A stretch of DNA of 64,000 nucleotides from Kappaphycus alvarezii (Eukaryota; Rhodophyta; Florideophyceae; Gigartinales; Solieriaceae), in NCBI GenBank assembly GCA_002205965.3, contig NADL03000022.1, positions 372,001 to 436,000 on the forward strand. The letters are read 5' to 3'. Each line of letters starts with the position of its first letter. The stretch's first letter is position 1. The translations under genes were made by a program, and so were the position numbers. Positions 1 to 11,239 of this stretch are shown here, one piece after another. Under the pieces are notes generated by a model, which did no database searches, had not been told where the DNA came from, and saw nothing but the letters and a program-made list of their open reading frames with translations.

Positions 1-244
1 GAGGGATTTTTGGAGCCCAGCGTAGTGACAATCTCGTTTGCGGTTGCAGTGGAAGATGTCGAGTCTTTCAAGAGAGGTTCAGGCCCTCGTTGCAAATTTG
101 ATGCAACCGCAGCGACGCCATTGGTACCAGTGCTACCCTCTGGATACAAAAACGAGTGCATCGACCCACTTCCGATGCTATCAGAGCGGTCAGGTTGTAA
201 CATCTCCAGATAACATTCAGCGATTCTTTCCTCCACTTTTTTTC

Positions 245-1739
245 TCAGGTCGCAAAACAAATCTGAGAAAGGCGACAATTCAATTCACTCTCATCCCATT
301 CGGACTTGCTCTCTGAGCCTCTGACGATACCGCAACCAGCATATGCCGTCACATCACAATCATGCACCAAAGCTGACCTTATCGCCACACAAAATTCGGC
401 CGAATCCCTCGAAAACCAACCAAAGGGTCCCGCAAAAAAACCTCGATCAAAGCCCTCCAACTTTGCTATCTCAGCTATTGCCTCCTCCTCGGTAATCCAC
501 ACACGGCTGGCGTCGGATGAATTGCCGTCAAAGCCGAAATACCCTTCCCTCCTTCCCAATCATGGCTTCTTCGCCTCTGCCTACCCCTTCTTCACTCGGA
601 AAGGAGCCTTGCACGTGAGTGGCAAGATGCATCAAACGTGGAAGCCGTCTTACATGTGGACCACTCGTGCGCGTGTTGACCCCACAGTTTGTTAATGTAG
701 TCGTAATGTAGTCCACGACATATGCATGTTCCTTTAAATTTTTGACACCCATCAACTCGGACAGCATATCACCCTCGTTTCCTTTTGGTGGCCGTTTCAC
801 CGTCCCTGCTAGTGCGTCTGCTAGGATATTGTCGCCATCTAGGCGAAACAAACGTTCCGGCGTGTTACCCAAGAATGCAATCCCCTCTTTAAGTTGGAGG
901 CAAAACATGTAGAGATTTTGGCATGGACCGCTAGAGGGATCATGGGAGCCGCTCTGCCTCCATAAGGCGGAAAGCACATCTAAGGGTTGCGGGGCATAGT
1001 TGGGATGAAAGTGAAACGTTTTCCTTCTCGCCAAGACAACCTTCTCATAAATTCCCTTGTCCAGATACTGCAAAATATGGGACATTGCGGCGTCCCAATC
1101 TGCAAAGCTTGTACCATGGGCGATCTGGGCAGCGCGTGGGATCATTGGGGTGAGGGATTCTTGCGCGACATCAACGGCAACAAGAGAGGCGAGAGCATCC
1201 TTAAGAATTTGAAAAGAATGTGTGCCCAAGTAATTCGCGACCAAGTAACAAGAGCCGTGTTGGTCGCGTATGAGCTCGACGGCCGGGAGTACAAAAGTGT
1301 AACCTTGAAACTGGTGCCAGTGAGGGTCATGGGTATCCTCGTGACGGTGCGGATCAAAACGGGTACCACCGAAATAGCGAAGGCCGTTTGATGGATTTGG
1401 TAAACGTGAGACAAGGTCGAGGTAAACCTGTTCTGTGAAGATTGGACCGGAGGCCTTGTGAAGAAAGCCCACGGCGGCTACCTCGAGAAAGGGGGAGGGA
1501 GTACGGAGATATAGCTTGTGAGGATGAGGTTGGAAGCGGAGCCATTGAAAAAGGGGGCGATGAGTAGGGATGACGCGGATCTCGAGTCGGGTAGGATGCG
1601 AAATGGCGGAATTGTTAAGGTATTGGGATTGAGCCCAACGGGAAAGGGTTTTCACTGCGGAGTGAAATGACTGAGGGAGGTTTGTCATGATCAATCGGGG
1701 AGGGATGGGGGCAGCAGGAGGGGCATTGCGCGGGGACAC
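245..1739 (-). CDS. isochorismate synthase (MenF/ICS family), split over three frames
   Basis: Converts chorismate to isochorismate, the entry step to phylloquinone/menaquinone; in algae and plants this is usually plastid-linked. The main frame (1739 to about 560) carries the chorismate-binding core, with VVLARRKTFHF, FLGNTPERLFR, LAGTVKRP and THVQGSFP. The LHPTPAV-type motif appears as IHPTPAVCGLP at about 492-522, in a second frame. The C-terminal EGFDRGFFAGPFGWF and GCGIVRGSESKSEW lie in a third frame, ending at the stop at 245-247. Total length of about 490 residues is normal for the family. Both frame steps equal one missing base, no nonsense codon interrupts the conserved parts, and the motif order is intact. 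I therefore favour sequence errors over a pseudogene. The start at 1739 is the first ATG of the long frame. Salicylate-type or anthranilate-type chorismate enzymes are less likely, because the motif set fits ICS. Confidence 0.85.
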
Positions 1740-2308
1740 GAAAATTGAAGAGAGCGGAAATGTGTTGGGAGCACAGTAATTTCGATTCAGATGTACATCT
1801 ACGTAAGGGGGAAATTTTTGGGTTATTTCAATGCATGGAAGATGTGGTCGGTTATATATCCACGCGGCTAATGCGTTATGCGGGATAAGTCGTCGCTGAT
1901 GGGTACCTACGTATGGTGATCACTGCCGACCAAAGACAGCCCACGTGATTAAGGCCACGGGGAGAGGCATGCTGCTGGGATAATATCGGTCATGCTTCTG
2001 CCGGCCTTGCAAAAGAAAACGAGCAATTTGGTGAGTAAGAGAAGCGCCGTTTCGCTTCAGAGATTGCAGATTACAGTACACGTGATCTCCGGGGGAGATA
2101 CCACTTGGGTTTTTTTACAGATGTCAATTACTGCACCTTATGTAACCGCAAACCCAGCCCAGGCCCACTCGCGGAGGCGCGAATTTCATTCTGTGCCGTA
2201 CGGAGCCCGGGAACCGTGACCTCTTTTCCTTAGCAGCACCCAATGCCATGGCCCACGTCGGCCCCTTGTTGGGGGTCCCTTCTTAAATACAAGTTCAACC
2301 CACTACCT

Positions 2309-2339
2309 ACCGTACATGTACAGTACAGTACCGTACGGG
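2309..2339. repeat. GTAC-rich near-palindromic cluster
   Basis: The segment runs CCGTACATGTACAG, TACAGTACC, GTACGGG. It is largely self-complementary (CCGTAC at one end, GTACGG at the other). Similar clusters recur at 2528-2560, 25997-26022, 34532-34559, 37718-37815, 41447-41461, 41588-41626, 41845-41870 and 49105-49160. Confidence 0.7.
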
Positions 2340-2527
2340 CGGGGTGAATGTTTTAATGTGTTGAAATTTTTTCAAACCTGAACCATGCAGGTACGGTAGT
2401 GGCGACTAATGCCAAACGACACCCCACACAGCAAATCGTTAACTGTACAGTATATTAAAAATAAAAACTATTGCTCCCAAACGACACAACTTCTTTATAG
2501 AAATTTGTCTTCCAGGATCACACTGCG

Positions 2528-2560
2528 ACGTACTGTACACTACACTACTGTACACTACAG
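2528..2560. repeat. CTGTACACTAC short tandem cluster
   Basis: CTGTACACTAC is repeated with variation (TACTGTACACTAC, then ACTACTGTACACTAC). It is a second member of the GTAC-rich family, about 0.8 kb upstream of the isochorismate synthase start. Confidence 0.6.
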
Positions 2561-2594
2561 AAATTGCAAATATCTGGAGATTGTTTAGTGTGCT

Positions 2595-3090
2595 GTTGCC
2601 GAATGGGCTGATGAGCGGAACAAGGACAAACCTTCTAAGGACCTGGATTATCCGATGGAAAAGAATTCCAAAGGGTTTGCAGCTACTGCAGTCGCACCGC
2701 AGCCTCCTCGGACACAACCCTGACCCAGAAGGAATCCGGAGCCGAAGGGATCTTTCATGTCCAAGCGGATGAAGAGGGAGCCTTTGATCTGTCCTAACCC
2801 ACCTCAGCGGCATCATCGTCAGTCATGTTCACCGGTCGTTGTTGGATATGTGCAAGCCCGGAGCACTTTGCCGGAGATTGCCCTATGGTCGACCTATCCA
2901 TTACGAATTGTATCCTCGAGGAGCGCGGAGCCACTTCATCAATGGTTGCTGCTGGACAAGTCCGACAACCCCTAGGAGACAAAAGGACCATGCCACGTTC
3001 CGGAGGACGGCCACTCAATCCTGTAGGACAGAAGGACTCCCAAGTCCCGAAGTTACATGTTCTCCAGATGGAAAAAGAGCCGTAGGAGTG
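2595..3090 (+). pseudogene. Gag C-terminal fragment with CCHC zinc knuckle
   Basis: A hydrophilic Gag-type linker (about 2615-2710) is followed by one zinc knuckle, CWICASPEHFAGDC (CX2CX4HX4C), at 2840-2881. The linker and knuckle are in different frames. The capsid part of Gag is missing, in line with a 5'-truncated element. In its intact form the knuckle would bind the element's RNA during packaging. Confidence 0.75.
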
Positions 3091-4076
3091 GAAGAGTCGC
3101 CTACTTCCTCCGATGTCTTGCGCACCCCTTACCCATCGGTCCAAAAACCGTTTTGGAAGTAGATTCGAAGGAAGAAGACGAGGTCACTTGTCTCATGAAG
3201 AAGAGCTATTACAAGGTTTCTCCATCCTTTGGATTAACTCTAGGACAATTGTTTTCGGTCAAGGGCGTGTTGGATACCCCGGCTGGACCTAGTACCATTC
3301 ACGTTAAACATTTACCAACCACTTGGAAAAGGTTTTCATCTCCTTATAAGGTTCGCTCTCGGTTACTTCACGCGTCTAGAAATCCGATAAGGCCGTTGGC
3401 GGTGGCATCCCTTCACCTTCGAGTCGAAAACCTATCGGCAAAAGTACAATTACTGGTGATGGATAACTTAGCAAACAGTTTCATTTTTGCGACTAGTTTT
3501 ATATACCTTTTCCTCAAGGCCGTTCTTCCCTCTAAGCGCAAGGTCTTGCTGTATGAATCCCCTTCGGTTGCTATTCTGTCGATGCAGAGGGCGACTAAGA
3601 AGATGGACCAGAAGGAACCGACCGTATTCACTAAGGTTAGAGTCGCGAGGACTCTTTCCATTCCAGGGATGTCGACAGTAGTGGTACAAGTCCAGACGGA
3701 TGCATCCGGCTTACAATTGATCCAAAAACCCCGGCCAAGAGCCATGAAAGAGCTCATACTAATGGCTAATGGAGTTAAATATATACTGCCCAACCAGCAC
3801 TTCCCGATTATGGTTTCTAATTTCAGTAGCCGGAAGGTTAAGCTCAGAAAGAACCAAGTTTTAGGCGACGTGTTGCCGGCTCCGCAAGCTATCTTCGCCA
3901 TCCAACCAGAGGAAAAAGTGCTGTTGGACAAGGAAGAAGAGCCTACTTGGAAATACACAGTCGATATTGGGGTTCAAGATCCGCAGACAAGGAACAGGAC
4001 ATTAATATGTTGGATTAATTCAAGGATATGTGGTCCTGCCACTTCAGACAAATCAAAGCCACGACCCATCGGATAA
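3090..4076 (+). pseudogene. retropepsin (aspartic protease) region of the Ty3 element
   Basis: An open stretch from 3057 to 4076 joins the zinc knuckle to the RT. It contains VLDTPAGPSTI, which matches the LIDTGA active-site loop of gypsy proteases with the essential Gly replaced by Pro. Downstream are the LRVENLSAKVQ and VMDNLANSFIF strands that normally lead to the ILG motif. The remainder is the protease-RT spacer. The DTG-to-DTP change predicts an inactive protease. The assignment rests on order and these partial motifs. Confidence 0.55.
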
Positions 4077-4126
4077 ACCTCATACCCGATGCCCAACCGT
4101 TACATCAACAGCCTTACTGAGCGGGG

Positions 4127-4823
4127 ATGAAAGCCCGGGAGATTGAGAGGGCCGAAGTGGAAAGGATGTTAAAAGAAGGTGTCATCGAGCCGTCGGATTC
4201 CGAATGGGCCAGCCCTGTGGTTTTGATTCAAAAGCCGTATGGAACCCTCCGATTCTGTATCGACTACAAAAAACTTAACGCCTTAACTATTAGGGACTCC
4301 TACCCAATCCCGATAATAGATGAATTTAAAGATACCGGACGGGATGCGGAAGTCTTCTCCACTTTGGATATGAACTTTGGATATTGGAAAGTCCCGGTTA
4401 ACCCATCGGATCGGGACAAGACAACCTTCATTTGCCATTATGGACTGTATAACTTTGTGAGAATGCCGTTTGGTTTGAAGAAAGCTGCTGCGATTTTTCC
4501 AGAGGGCTCTCGATGTTATCGTCGCGAGAAGCAAATGGCAGTATGATCTCGTTTATTTGGACGATGTTATTGTTTATTCAAAGAACTGTCTGGAACATTA
4601 TGGTCATCTCCGATTGGTGATTCAATTGATCCAAGCCGCAGACATCTCGTTACGGTTGAAGAAGTGTAGCTTCTTCGAGTCCCCCGTAGATTACTTGGGC
4701 CATGTGATCCGATCGGGTAAGTTGGAGGTAGCTAAGAAGAATGTCGAAGCCCTGCAGCATGCTCGAACCCCGACTGCACAGTCTGAATTGATATCCTCTT
4801 TGGGAATTTGTAATGTGTACTGA
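4127..4823 (+). pseudogene. Ty3 reverse transcriptase, one frameshift
   Basis: RT motifs appear in order: EVERMLKEGVIEPSDSEWAS, LRFCIDYKKLN, FSTLDMNFGYWKV, FVRMPFGLKKA, then the catalytic YLDD at 4554-4565 (VYLDDVIVYSKN) and YLGHVIRSGKLEV. The frame changes between the PFGL motif and YLDD at about 4500. The catalytic Asp pair is intact. It would copy the element's RNA into cDNA. Confidence 0.9.
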
Positions 4824-4889
4824 AGGTTTGCTCCACATTATGCAAAGCTAACGACCCGTTGAATCGCAAGTGAGATAAAGATCAACCTT

Positions 4890-5510
4890 TTGGATTCGAG
4901 CATTCAACCGATGAAGCGAACGAAGCCTTTAACGACCTCCGTTTTCCTGTGCTACATTCTCCCATCTTGGCCTTGCCACGTCAAAATCGAACGTACTATG
5001 TGGACACTGATGCTTCGGAAACCCAACTTGGTTGTTGCCGCCTTCAGATACAGGACGATGGAAAGCTCAAGCCTATTGGTTATTGGAGTCGTACGCTAGC
5101 TAAACCGAGCGTAATTAGTCAACTACCGAGCGGTAATGCCTGTCCGTTGTCTGGAGCGTGTCGAATTTACGACCCTACCTTGAAGGGAAAAGTTCGTCAT
5201 CCGAACAGATCATCAAGCCCTGCTTTGGGTTTTAAACCTGAAGGAATGTTCTGGCCGCTTAGCTCGTTGGAGACTTCGCCTTTCAGAATTTGACTACGAG
5301 GTTCGGTACAACCCCGGCAGGAAGCACAACTAAGCAGACGATATGTCCCGTTTGGAAACCGACAGCGGAGACACAACCGAATTGGACGATGACATTCCAT
5401 GTTTCTCTGTTGGCTATGAGTTATCCATTCCAGTTTACACTACTACCCTGGAGGTTCGGGCCCGCGGTGTCCCTGCTGATGAAGAAAGCCCCATCTAATT
5501 GGAAGAATTA
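4890..5510 (+). pseudogene. Ty3 RNase H domain
   Basis: RNase H motif YVDTDASETQLG, with the first catalytic Asp, starts at about 4998 and is followed by LKPIGYWSRTL. Later frames carry degraded sequence up to the integrase. The domain follows RT directly, as in all Ty3 elements. Several frame changes make it non-functional as written. Confidence 0.8.
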
Positions 5511-5559
5511 CTAAAGAAACAATCGACCGATAGGTATTGTCGGGAATAAGCCAATTCGA

Positions 5560-6846
5560 TTGACGAACCGAACTCGTCATATCAATTCGAACGGCCTTTT
5601 GGTTCGTCTATCCAAATTGGACTCAACACTTCAAGTCGTCGTCCCGGAGTCTCTATGGTCCCGAGTCCTCTCCAAGGCAGATTACTCCATTTTGGCTGGC
5701 CACGCTAGAGGTTCTCGGATTTACTACACCTTAGGGAAATAATTATATCGGTCCCATACGGCTAATGACGTCTTCACTACCGTGGCGGCTTGCGAAGGCA
5801 AGAGGACCCATTCGGAAACACCAGAACTTCTTGAAGTTATTCTCTGCGGCTGGAACCCTTGAATTCCTTGCAATGGACCTCTTGGTTCCTTTGCCCAAAA
5901 CATGAAACGGGTACAAGCATGTTTTGGTCATCACCGATATGTTTTCTAAGATCTACCGGGTCGTTCCTCTTCCACAAATCAAGTCAACTACAGTGGCTCC
6001 AGCTTTTCTAAACCATTGGGTTTATACTTATGGAGTTCCTCTCTATGTCCTAACGGATAATAGCCCGCAGGTCGCAAGCAAATTCTTTGCCGCTGTTTGC
6101 CAATTGCTTGGATCTACTCTCTATTTTACTACTGCGTATCATCCTCAAACCAATGGGCAAGGAAAACGCTATAACAAAACCATTGTCCACGGCTACGCCA
6201 CTATGTCTCTGAGAACCAAAGGTATTGGGGTCGCTTCGGGAGCCGTTGACATATGCGTACAATACGCAGGTCCACCGCACCATTGGGACTACTCTATTTA
6301 ATGTGGCTTTAACCAGACATCCCCCCTCTACCCATGTGGCCTCGGTCCCTTCGGTTGATGTATCCAAGTATGGAGATGATGGCATGTACCCCGCCCAGTT
6401 TAAGGAGATTGCTTTAAAGAAGCTTGCAGAAGACTTGAAGGCTGCGCAAACCGATGGACGCGACCAAACGCCGTTACAAGGCCGACTTCGACAACACCAC
6501 TAGGAAACCAATCCAGGTCCAGGCTCGTTACGAGGTGCACGTGGACCGTCCGCATTTTAAACAACGCTACCGTACGGATGAAGCACAACAAATGGAGGAC
6601 GAAGAGAACCGGTCGAGGAAGTTAATGTTTAAACCCACTGGGCCGTTTATGGTTGTTGTTGTACAGTCACATACGGTTTCGATAAAAGAGGAAGCTATCA
6701 TCCATATGATTAGCAAAGATCGCGTCTCGGCGAAGCCCAGCCAACATGACCTCTCTTCATCAGAGCCTCTCACGCTGACCGACCCTGATGCCCCCGTAAT
6801 GGACAGCGGCACCCCTGAATCGGATGAATATGCCGTCGACCGTTAG
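5560..6846 (+). pseudogene. Ty3 integrase, HHCC zinc finger plus DDE core
   Basis: The N-terminal zinc-binding region is seen in VVPESLWSRVL and AGHARGSRIYYTLGK (5635-5740) and in the TTVAACEGKRT region (5780-5810). The core has EFLAMDLL (first Asp), HVLVITDMFSK, LTDNSPQVASKFF (second Asp) and YHPQTNGQGKRYNKT. In the last motif the expected catalytic Glu (normally QxER) reads Lys, which would abolish strand transfer. A C-terminal basic segment (6454-6846) follows and leads into the chromodomain. Several frame changes are present. Confidence 0.85.
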
Positions 6847-7015
6847 GTTAAACATCGCCGTCATGGATTTGGATACCATTACAAGGTTCGCTGGTATGGC
6901 TAAAGTCCTTCCGATGATACTTGGGAAAACGAAGCTGACATACCGGGGCACTTTATAATCCAGTACTGGCGTTCGAAGGGACAGAAGCCTCCCCATCGGT
7001 ACCGCCACTAACCTT
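6847..7015 (+). pseudogene. chromodomain at integrase C-terminus
   Basis: In the same frame as the integrase tail but after a TAG stop at 6844-6846, the sequence reads FGYHYKVRWYG, then a TAA (6901-6903) where an aromatic residue is expected, then PSDDTWENEADIPG and IIQYW. This is the YxVxWxGY...DxTWE...L pattern of a chromodomain. It marks the element as a chromovirus. In that clade the domain guides integration to modified histone H3 in heterochromatin. Confidence 0.85.
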
Positions 7016-7035
7016 ACGGGAATCGCCTCACCTTT

Positions 7036-7050
7036 AGGAGGGAGGGGGTT
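7036..7050 (+). other. polypurine tract of the Ty3 element
   Basis: A run of A/G (AGGAGGGAGGGGG) lies just after the chromodomain stop and just before the presumed 3' LTR. This is the expected position of the plus-strand primer. Confidence 0.6.
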
Positions 7051-7810
7051 ACTGTTTTAAGTTCCCTTTTGGATTGTGGTGATGACCCGAGGGAAAAAGG
7101 AGGATCCAATGGAGAAAAATCGCAACCCCCTTCAGGGTCATGAGGCCGTGCCGCCATGTTCGGAGGGGGTTCTGTGGTAAAGTGGAAGGCCGGTGGTTGG
7201 GGAACTCGAGATGAATATCCTGTTGGTTTGCTTCAAGCCTGTGATGTTGCGTAAGGAAGAGGGGCATCACGAGTTTGTACATTGCGGGCGGGTGCATGGA
7301 TATTTTGGGGGTGCAAAGTAGGTGTGCAAGCGAGATCACTGTAAGATTTACGGATTACGATGAGTACATCCTGGTTTTGTCGCAAAAAGGGATGCCTTAC
7401 GCAATCTCCCGAATAGCAACGGTAACCATGTGGCTCACAGGTACCCACATCTCATCTTGCCCTGTGCTCTCCCAATTGGTTGGCTTAGATCCATTTTTAC
7501 GTAGTTGGGCCTTTTTACAGTAGTTATATAGGATATTAGCTGTTTATCTATTTAGGATAGCAACAACACTTTGGGAAAGTAAAGGTAAACACGCCTTGGC
7601 CCCCAATAGTACGGTCTAAAAGCCGCCGGCACCTCCCTGGTTCCCCTTTACACTCAGAAGGTTACCCGTCCACCCATTGAACCCCTAGTAACCCTGTGCT
7701 TCCTGTTATCTCTTATTCCCTTTCGGTTATTCCGCCCCAATAGGTTTGTATCGCTCTACCACATTTTCGTTGCTACTGACGAACCTAACTGATTTTATAC
7801 TACACTTTCA
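7051..7810 (+). repeat. presumed 3' LTR of the Ty3 chromovirus
   Basis: This noncoding segment follows the polypurine tract and contains a TATA-like box at about 7521-7528 (TTATATAGG). No 5' copy exists in the window, so its ends cannot be set by comparison and the right boundary is a guess. Confidence 0.4.
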
Positions 7811-7828
7811 GACGTTTACGAACGAGAG

Positions 7829-8083
7829 ATGAGATCTTTTGCCGAAAGGAAAGACTATGAGGGTGTTAAGGTGGCAATGTTGGATAAGTTCAGAGAAAAG
7901 TGTGAGCCGCACGAATTAATTTGTCGCGCCATGGATGCAAGACTCGATCTGACCCGCTTTATCGAATCAACAAGCAATATGGACTGTCTCTTTGCGAAAG
8001 ATAATTTCAATGAAGAAGCCAATTCCGGCCTTCTACGTAAAGTCGCTGTTGCGATTATGCCCATAAATTACCAAATACCCTGA
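7829..8083 (+). CDS. 84-aa ORF between the two Ty3 elements, unassigned
   Basis: I do not recognise this ORF. It is charged and Cys-poor. Its position between the end of one Ty3 element and the LTR-like start of the next suggests a Gag scrap, but no motif supports that. Confidence 0.25.
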   Translation: MRSFAERKDYEGVKVAMLDKFREKCEPHELICRAMDARLDLTRFIESTSNMDCLFAKDNFNEEANSGLLRKVAVAIMPINYQIP

Positions 8084-8555
8084 CAGTATCCCTCCGGTAA
8101 CCTGTACCAAGGATTTACACTGTAAGAAGACATCATTGCAACTTGTGCACTGTACTCACGCACCAGTGTAAAAGCATAATATCATACCTCTTTGTACCTA
8201 GCCAATGACATGGATCCATCATGTCTATCTCGCGTGGTTCTCGAAACATTTCGCACCCACCAATCAGCAACCACTTTATGCCTCCTTGCCAATTGGACCA
8301 ATGGGACTTTGCCATGATGTTTGTTGCTGTCTGTTATACTGATGGACCTTCAGAACCTTGTAGTTTGATACCTCTGGGTCGCTTTTTCTAGACTACCTTT
8401 GAATTCAGTACCGTTTAGTTACAATTTATCTCTGCTGGTGTTGAGTACTTTTTCTATATAAACCCTGGTCTCATGTTCCGGCCTGTTTACCGGAAGCATC
8501 AACCAACAGTTCAACCATCGATTACCTTTTGTGCGCTCAACACCCCACAGTCGCT
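8084..8555 (+). promoter_or_regulatory. LTR-like promoter of the second Ty3 element
   Basis: This noncoding segment contains CCAAT-type boxes (CACCAATCAG at about 8258, GGACCAATGGG at about 8297) and a TATA box TATATAAA at 8455-8462. The latter lies about 95 bp before the first Gag ATG at 8556. The composition and spacing suit an LTR promoter. I could not find a matching 3' copy, so calling it an LTR is inference. Confidence 0.45.
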
Positions 8556-9143
8556 ATGGAACACTCGGATCTAGTCCCGTGCATCATCTATCGTAGCCCG
8601 ATGGACTATCAGCCCTAAAAATCTACTACAGCCGATAAGAATGAAGTAAAAAAAGCATTTGAGTCTTCTCAAAAGTTCTTCAATTCTTCGCAGATAACCG
8701 ACCTCATGATGGGAACCGGTTCAAGTTGGATTCCGAGTGGAAGAAACCCAAGAATTTCAGATCCGTTCATTAACGTTGAAAGAAGAGCACCGCTGTTGAT
8801 AGTTTGTACTTACTACGGTATACCAGAAGTAAAAAAGAAGGTTGTTAGCTTGGTTTCAGCCTTCCAAGACCTCTTTCTACTGATTAAGAAACCTCAAAGG
8901 CAGTTTGATTCGATAAAAGGAGCCCCATCCGGAAATGGGAAGACCTCTCAGGCTGATCTTGATCTATTCTGTTCGTTTTGTCACAGGCAGGGCCACGGTG
9001 CTAACCTTTATCCAGGTACCTCGCATATAGATATCAGATGTTCCAATTGCAGTGAGAAGGGACACCCGGAAGCCACGTGCTGTAGTCACGGGAGAAAAAA
9101 AATCGTCTGCAACGAAGGTGCCAGTGGCGGCAGAAGGATCTAA
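8556..9143 (+). pseudogene. Gag with two zinc-knuckle motifs
   Basis: The presumed start ATG at 8556 is followed by an in-frame stop about 20 codons on, and the open frame resumes through 9143. Near the C-terminus are CSFCHRQGHGANLY, a knuckle with Tyr in place of the last Cys, and CSNCSEKGHPEATC, a canonical CX2CX4HX4C. Two knuckles are common in Gag nucleocapsid regions. The capsid part shows no motif I can name. Confidence 0.75.
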
Positions 9144-9546
9144 TGATGAGAGCTCGGAATAAAAGGACGGAGAGGCGATCGTTTCCGTTGTTATTGGCTC
9201 GGATACCGGGAAGTTGTCGTCGTCAAAACGTAATCCAGATGGAGAAAACCTTCGCAAACTAGCTCGTCGAGAGAACTGTGCTCCAGCTGAGGCGACACTG
9301 AACCCCCGTGTAACCCCTAGGGTTTGATTACGCCTGGTTCCGCAGTAGTGACCCGGAAAAAGAATGCCCCTAACAGGGGCAAGAAGTCGAGTAGAAAGAA
9401 GAACAAGCCGAAGGAGCCAAAAAGAAGGACAGAAAAGATTTGAAAGTACGGGACATCTCTGATATTATCCCAAAATACGTCCTCAACGCGCTTGCGAATA
9501 CTACCGCCTGTCCTTTATTTGGCCAATTCCTACGTGGTGAGGCAAT

Positions 9547-10125
9547 ATGAGCACAGAGAGTCCTAACATACTTTTGAGCCGCGGAGTTGACGTCTTTGTA
9601 AACGATAAAGCACAAGACAGGAAGCGCTGCTTGAAAGTTGTGGAAGTGAGTGTTTATAGTACTAAAGCGCACGCATTGTGCGATACCGGAGCAATACTGG
9701 ATAATATTTTCCACGATGTCGCGAAACTATCATTTGAATCTGAAGTCTTCAACCGTACGATCACCGTTGCTGAAGGGGTGAAGTGTTAAAACTCTCATAT
9801 CTTCTTCGGAGTGCTCGTTGTATGCTATGATTAAATAATTGTTGAAGGGTTTCCCTCCAAAGTCCTGATCAGATATCCAACCATGGAGTCTCTAATTGCC
9901 ACTCTCGACTATGTAACAAGAGCTGTGGCGCTTGAGTACGACTCTAAGGTAGCTTTGCTTGACTTGCTTCCCAAGTTCGTCCGCTTCACCGCAGAATACC
10001 CCATTAAAGAAGCTGAGGAGACGGAAAACGAGTACTTTTACTCTTCGAATTCAGCAGCTCCTTCTGAAGACAAAGACTCCGACGGAGCGGAGGAAAAGGA
10101 AGACAAGGACTTAGAGCTCTTTTGA
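9547..10125 (+). pseudogene. retropepsin region of the second Ty3 element
   Basis: HALCDTGAILDNIF at about 9673-9714 is the DTG active-site loop of a gypsy protease, with the catalytic Asp intact. Further strands follow in another frame after the stop at 9789. From 9883 an acidic linker (EEKEDKDLELF) leads to the RT. The order and the DTG motif support the call. Confidence 0.7.
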
Positions 10126-10149
10126 CAACCTAAGGGAATGTATAAGAGC

Positions 10150-11092
10150 AATTGATGCGGCAGAACCCTTTATAGCTGCTGCGGCTCTCGACAGGAAGCT
10201 GTATCACTTAATCATCAACAAGAAGGAACAATTTAAGAAGGTCCTTCCCGAAGGCGAGGTCATCACTGAATCTTTGTTCAATCTTCGCCCGTCAAGCGGT
10301 CCGATAGAATATTCTTTCGAGCTTACGGGAGGTAAGCCCATCTACCATAGGGGTCGTCGCCTATCTCCGAAGCAAAACTAATAGGTGCGTGAGAAATTGG
10401 ATAAGATGCTTGAAGCTGGGAAAATTAGACCCGCATCGTCTGCGTGGCCCTTTCCGGTTGTCATAACTATCGGTCTATACCTCTATTTATACTGTAGTTC
10501 CAACTCGACAATAATCACGGTGAAGGACGTAACTACGCTTCTGTGACTGTCGGATGCTTAAGAGAAGACGAAGGGCGACCGTTGGCCAATACCCAAGATG
10601 GATGAGATCTTCAACGCCCTTTGCCACGCGACGGTATTCACACCTTTATACCTGTTCAGGGGATACTGGAAGGTCTATCAAGAGTATTTCTGCAAGGAGA
10701 AGACGGAATTGGAGTGCCTTTTTTGCATTTAACAGTTCAACTTCATGTCGTTTGGACTCAAGAATGCGCCATCTACGTTAAAGCGAATGATGGGACATTT
10801 TTTAGCGGAAATGAATTTTGCTCGCGTTTATCAGGACGATTTAATAGTCTTCACAAATAATTTTGAGGAGCATTTGGAGCATTTTTCTGCCGTGACAATC
10901 GCTACTGACAAGTACGGGTTGAAGCTCAAGCTGCCTAAATGCCATATCGAGCGAGGGCAGATAGATCTGTTGTGTGACCTTGTCGAATGGAAGCGGGTCC
11001 GCATGGACCTGGAGAAAGTAGAGGCGATTCAACCCATACACAGCGCCGTCAAAGTCACGCAGGTACGGAGTTTCCTCGGTTTGGGAGGATAA
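10150..11092 (+). pseudogene. reverse transcriptase of the second Ty3 element
   Basis: The pre-RT segment contains GGKPIYHRGRRLSPKQN. The RT then begins with KLDKMLEAGKIRPASSAW. The middle (10470-10740) is badly frame-broken, but ATVFTPLYLFRGYWKV can still be read. The last part is well preserved: MSFGLKNAPSTLKRMM, catalytic YQDD at 10829-10840, and VTQVRSFLGLGG at the thumb. A genuine Ty3-type RT, inactive as written. Confidence 0.85.
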
Positions 11093-11239
11093 TGTAGGAG
11101 ATTCGTTAAGTATTTCGCAGGCAAGGCGGACGTCATAAACGCCTTGAACTCGACCAAAAAAAGTTCTTGTGGAGAATATTGGAATCATAGGCGTCTCAAG
11201 AGCTAGAGAGGACCTGACTGCCCTGCCTGTTCTAACATT

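Larger units (their letters stand above)
1740..2594. other. intergenic, no gene seen; GTAC-rich clusters
   Basis: This is the 5' flank of the isochorismate synthase gene and the left edge of the first Ty3 element. I see no convincing ORF. It holds two GTAC/CTGTAC clusters, listed separately. Confidence 0.5.
2595..7810 (+). mobile_element. Ty3/gypsy chromovirus, 5'-truncated and decayed
   Basis: The domain order Gag zinc knuckle, protease, reverse transcriptase, RNase H, integrase, chromodomain is that of a Ty3/gypsy chromovirus. No sequence upstream of 2595 looks like the start of Gag or matches the putative 3' LTR, so the 5' end, including the 5' LTR, seems to be lost. The reading frame is broken many times and has in-frame stops (for example TAG at 6844 and TAA at 6901), with changed catalytic residues in protease and integrase. 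It cannot be autonomous. A polypurine tract at about 7036-7050 precedes the presumed 3' LTR. The right boundary is approximate. Confidence 0.85.

Noticed and set aside
987-1391. 134-codon plus-strand ORF inside the isochorismate synthase gene
   Set aside because: Antisense shadow of a well-conserved minus-strand enzyme.
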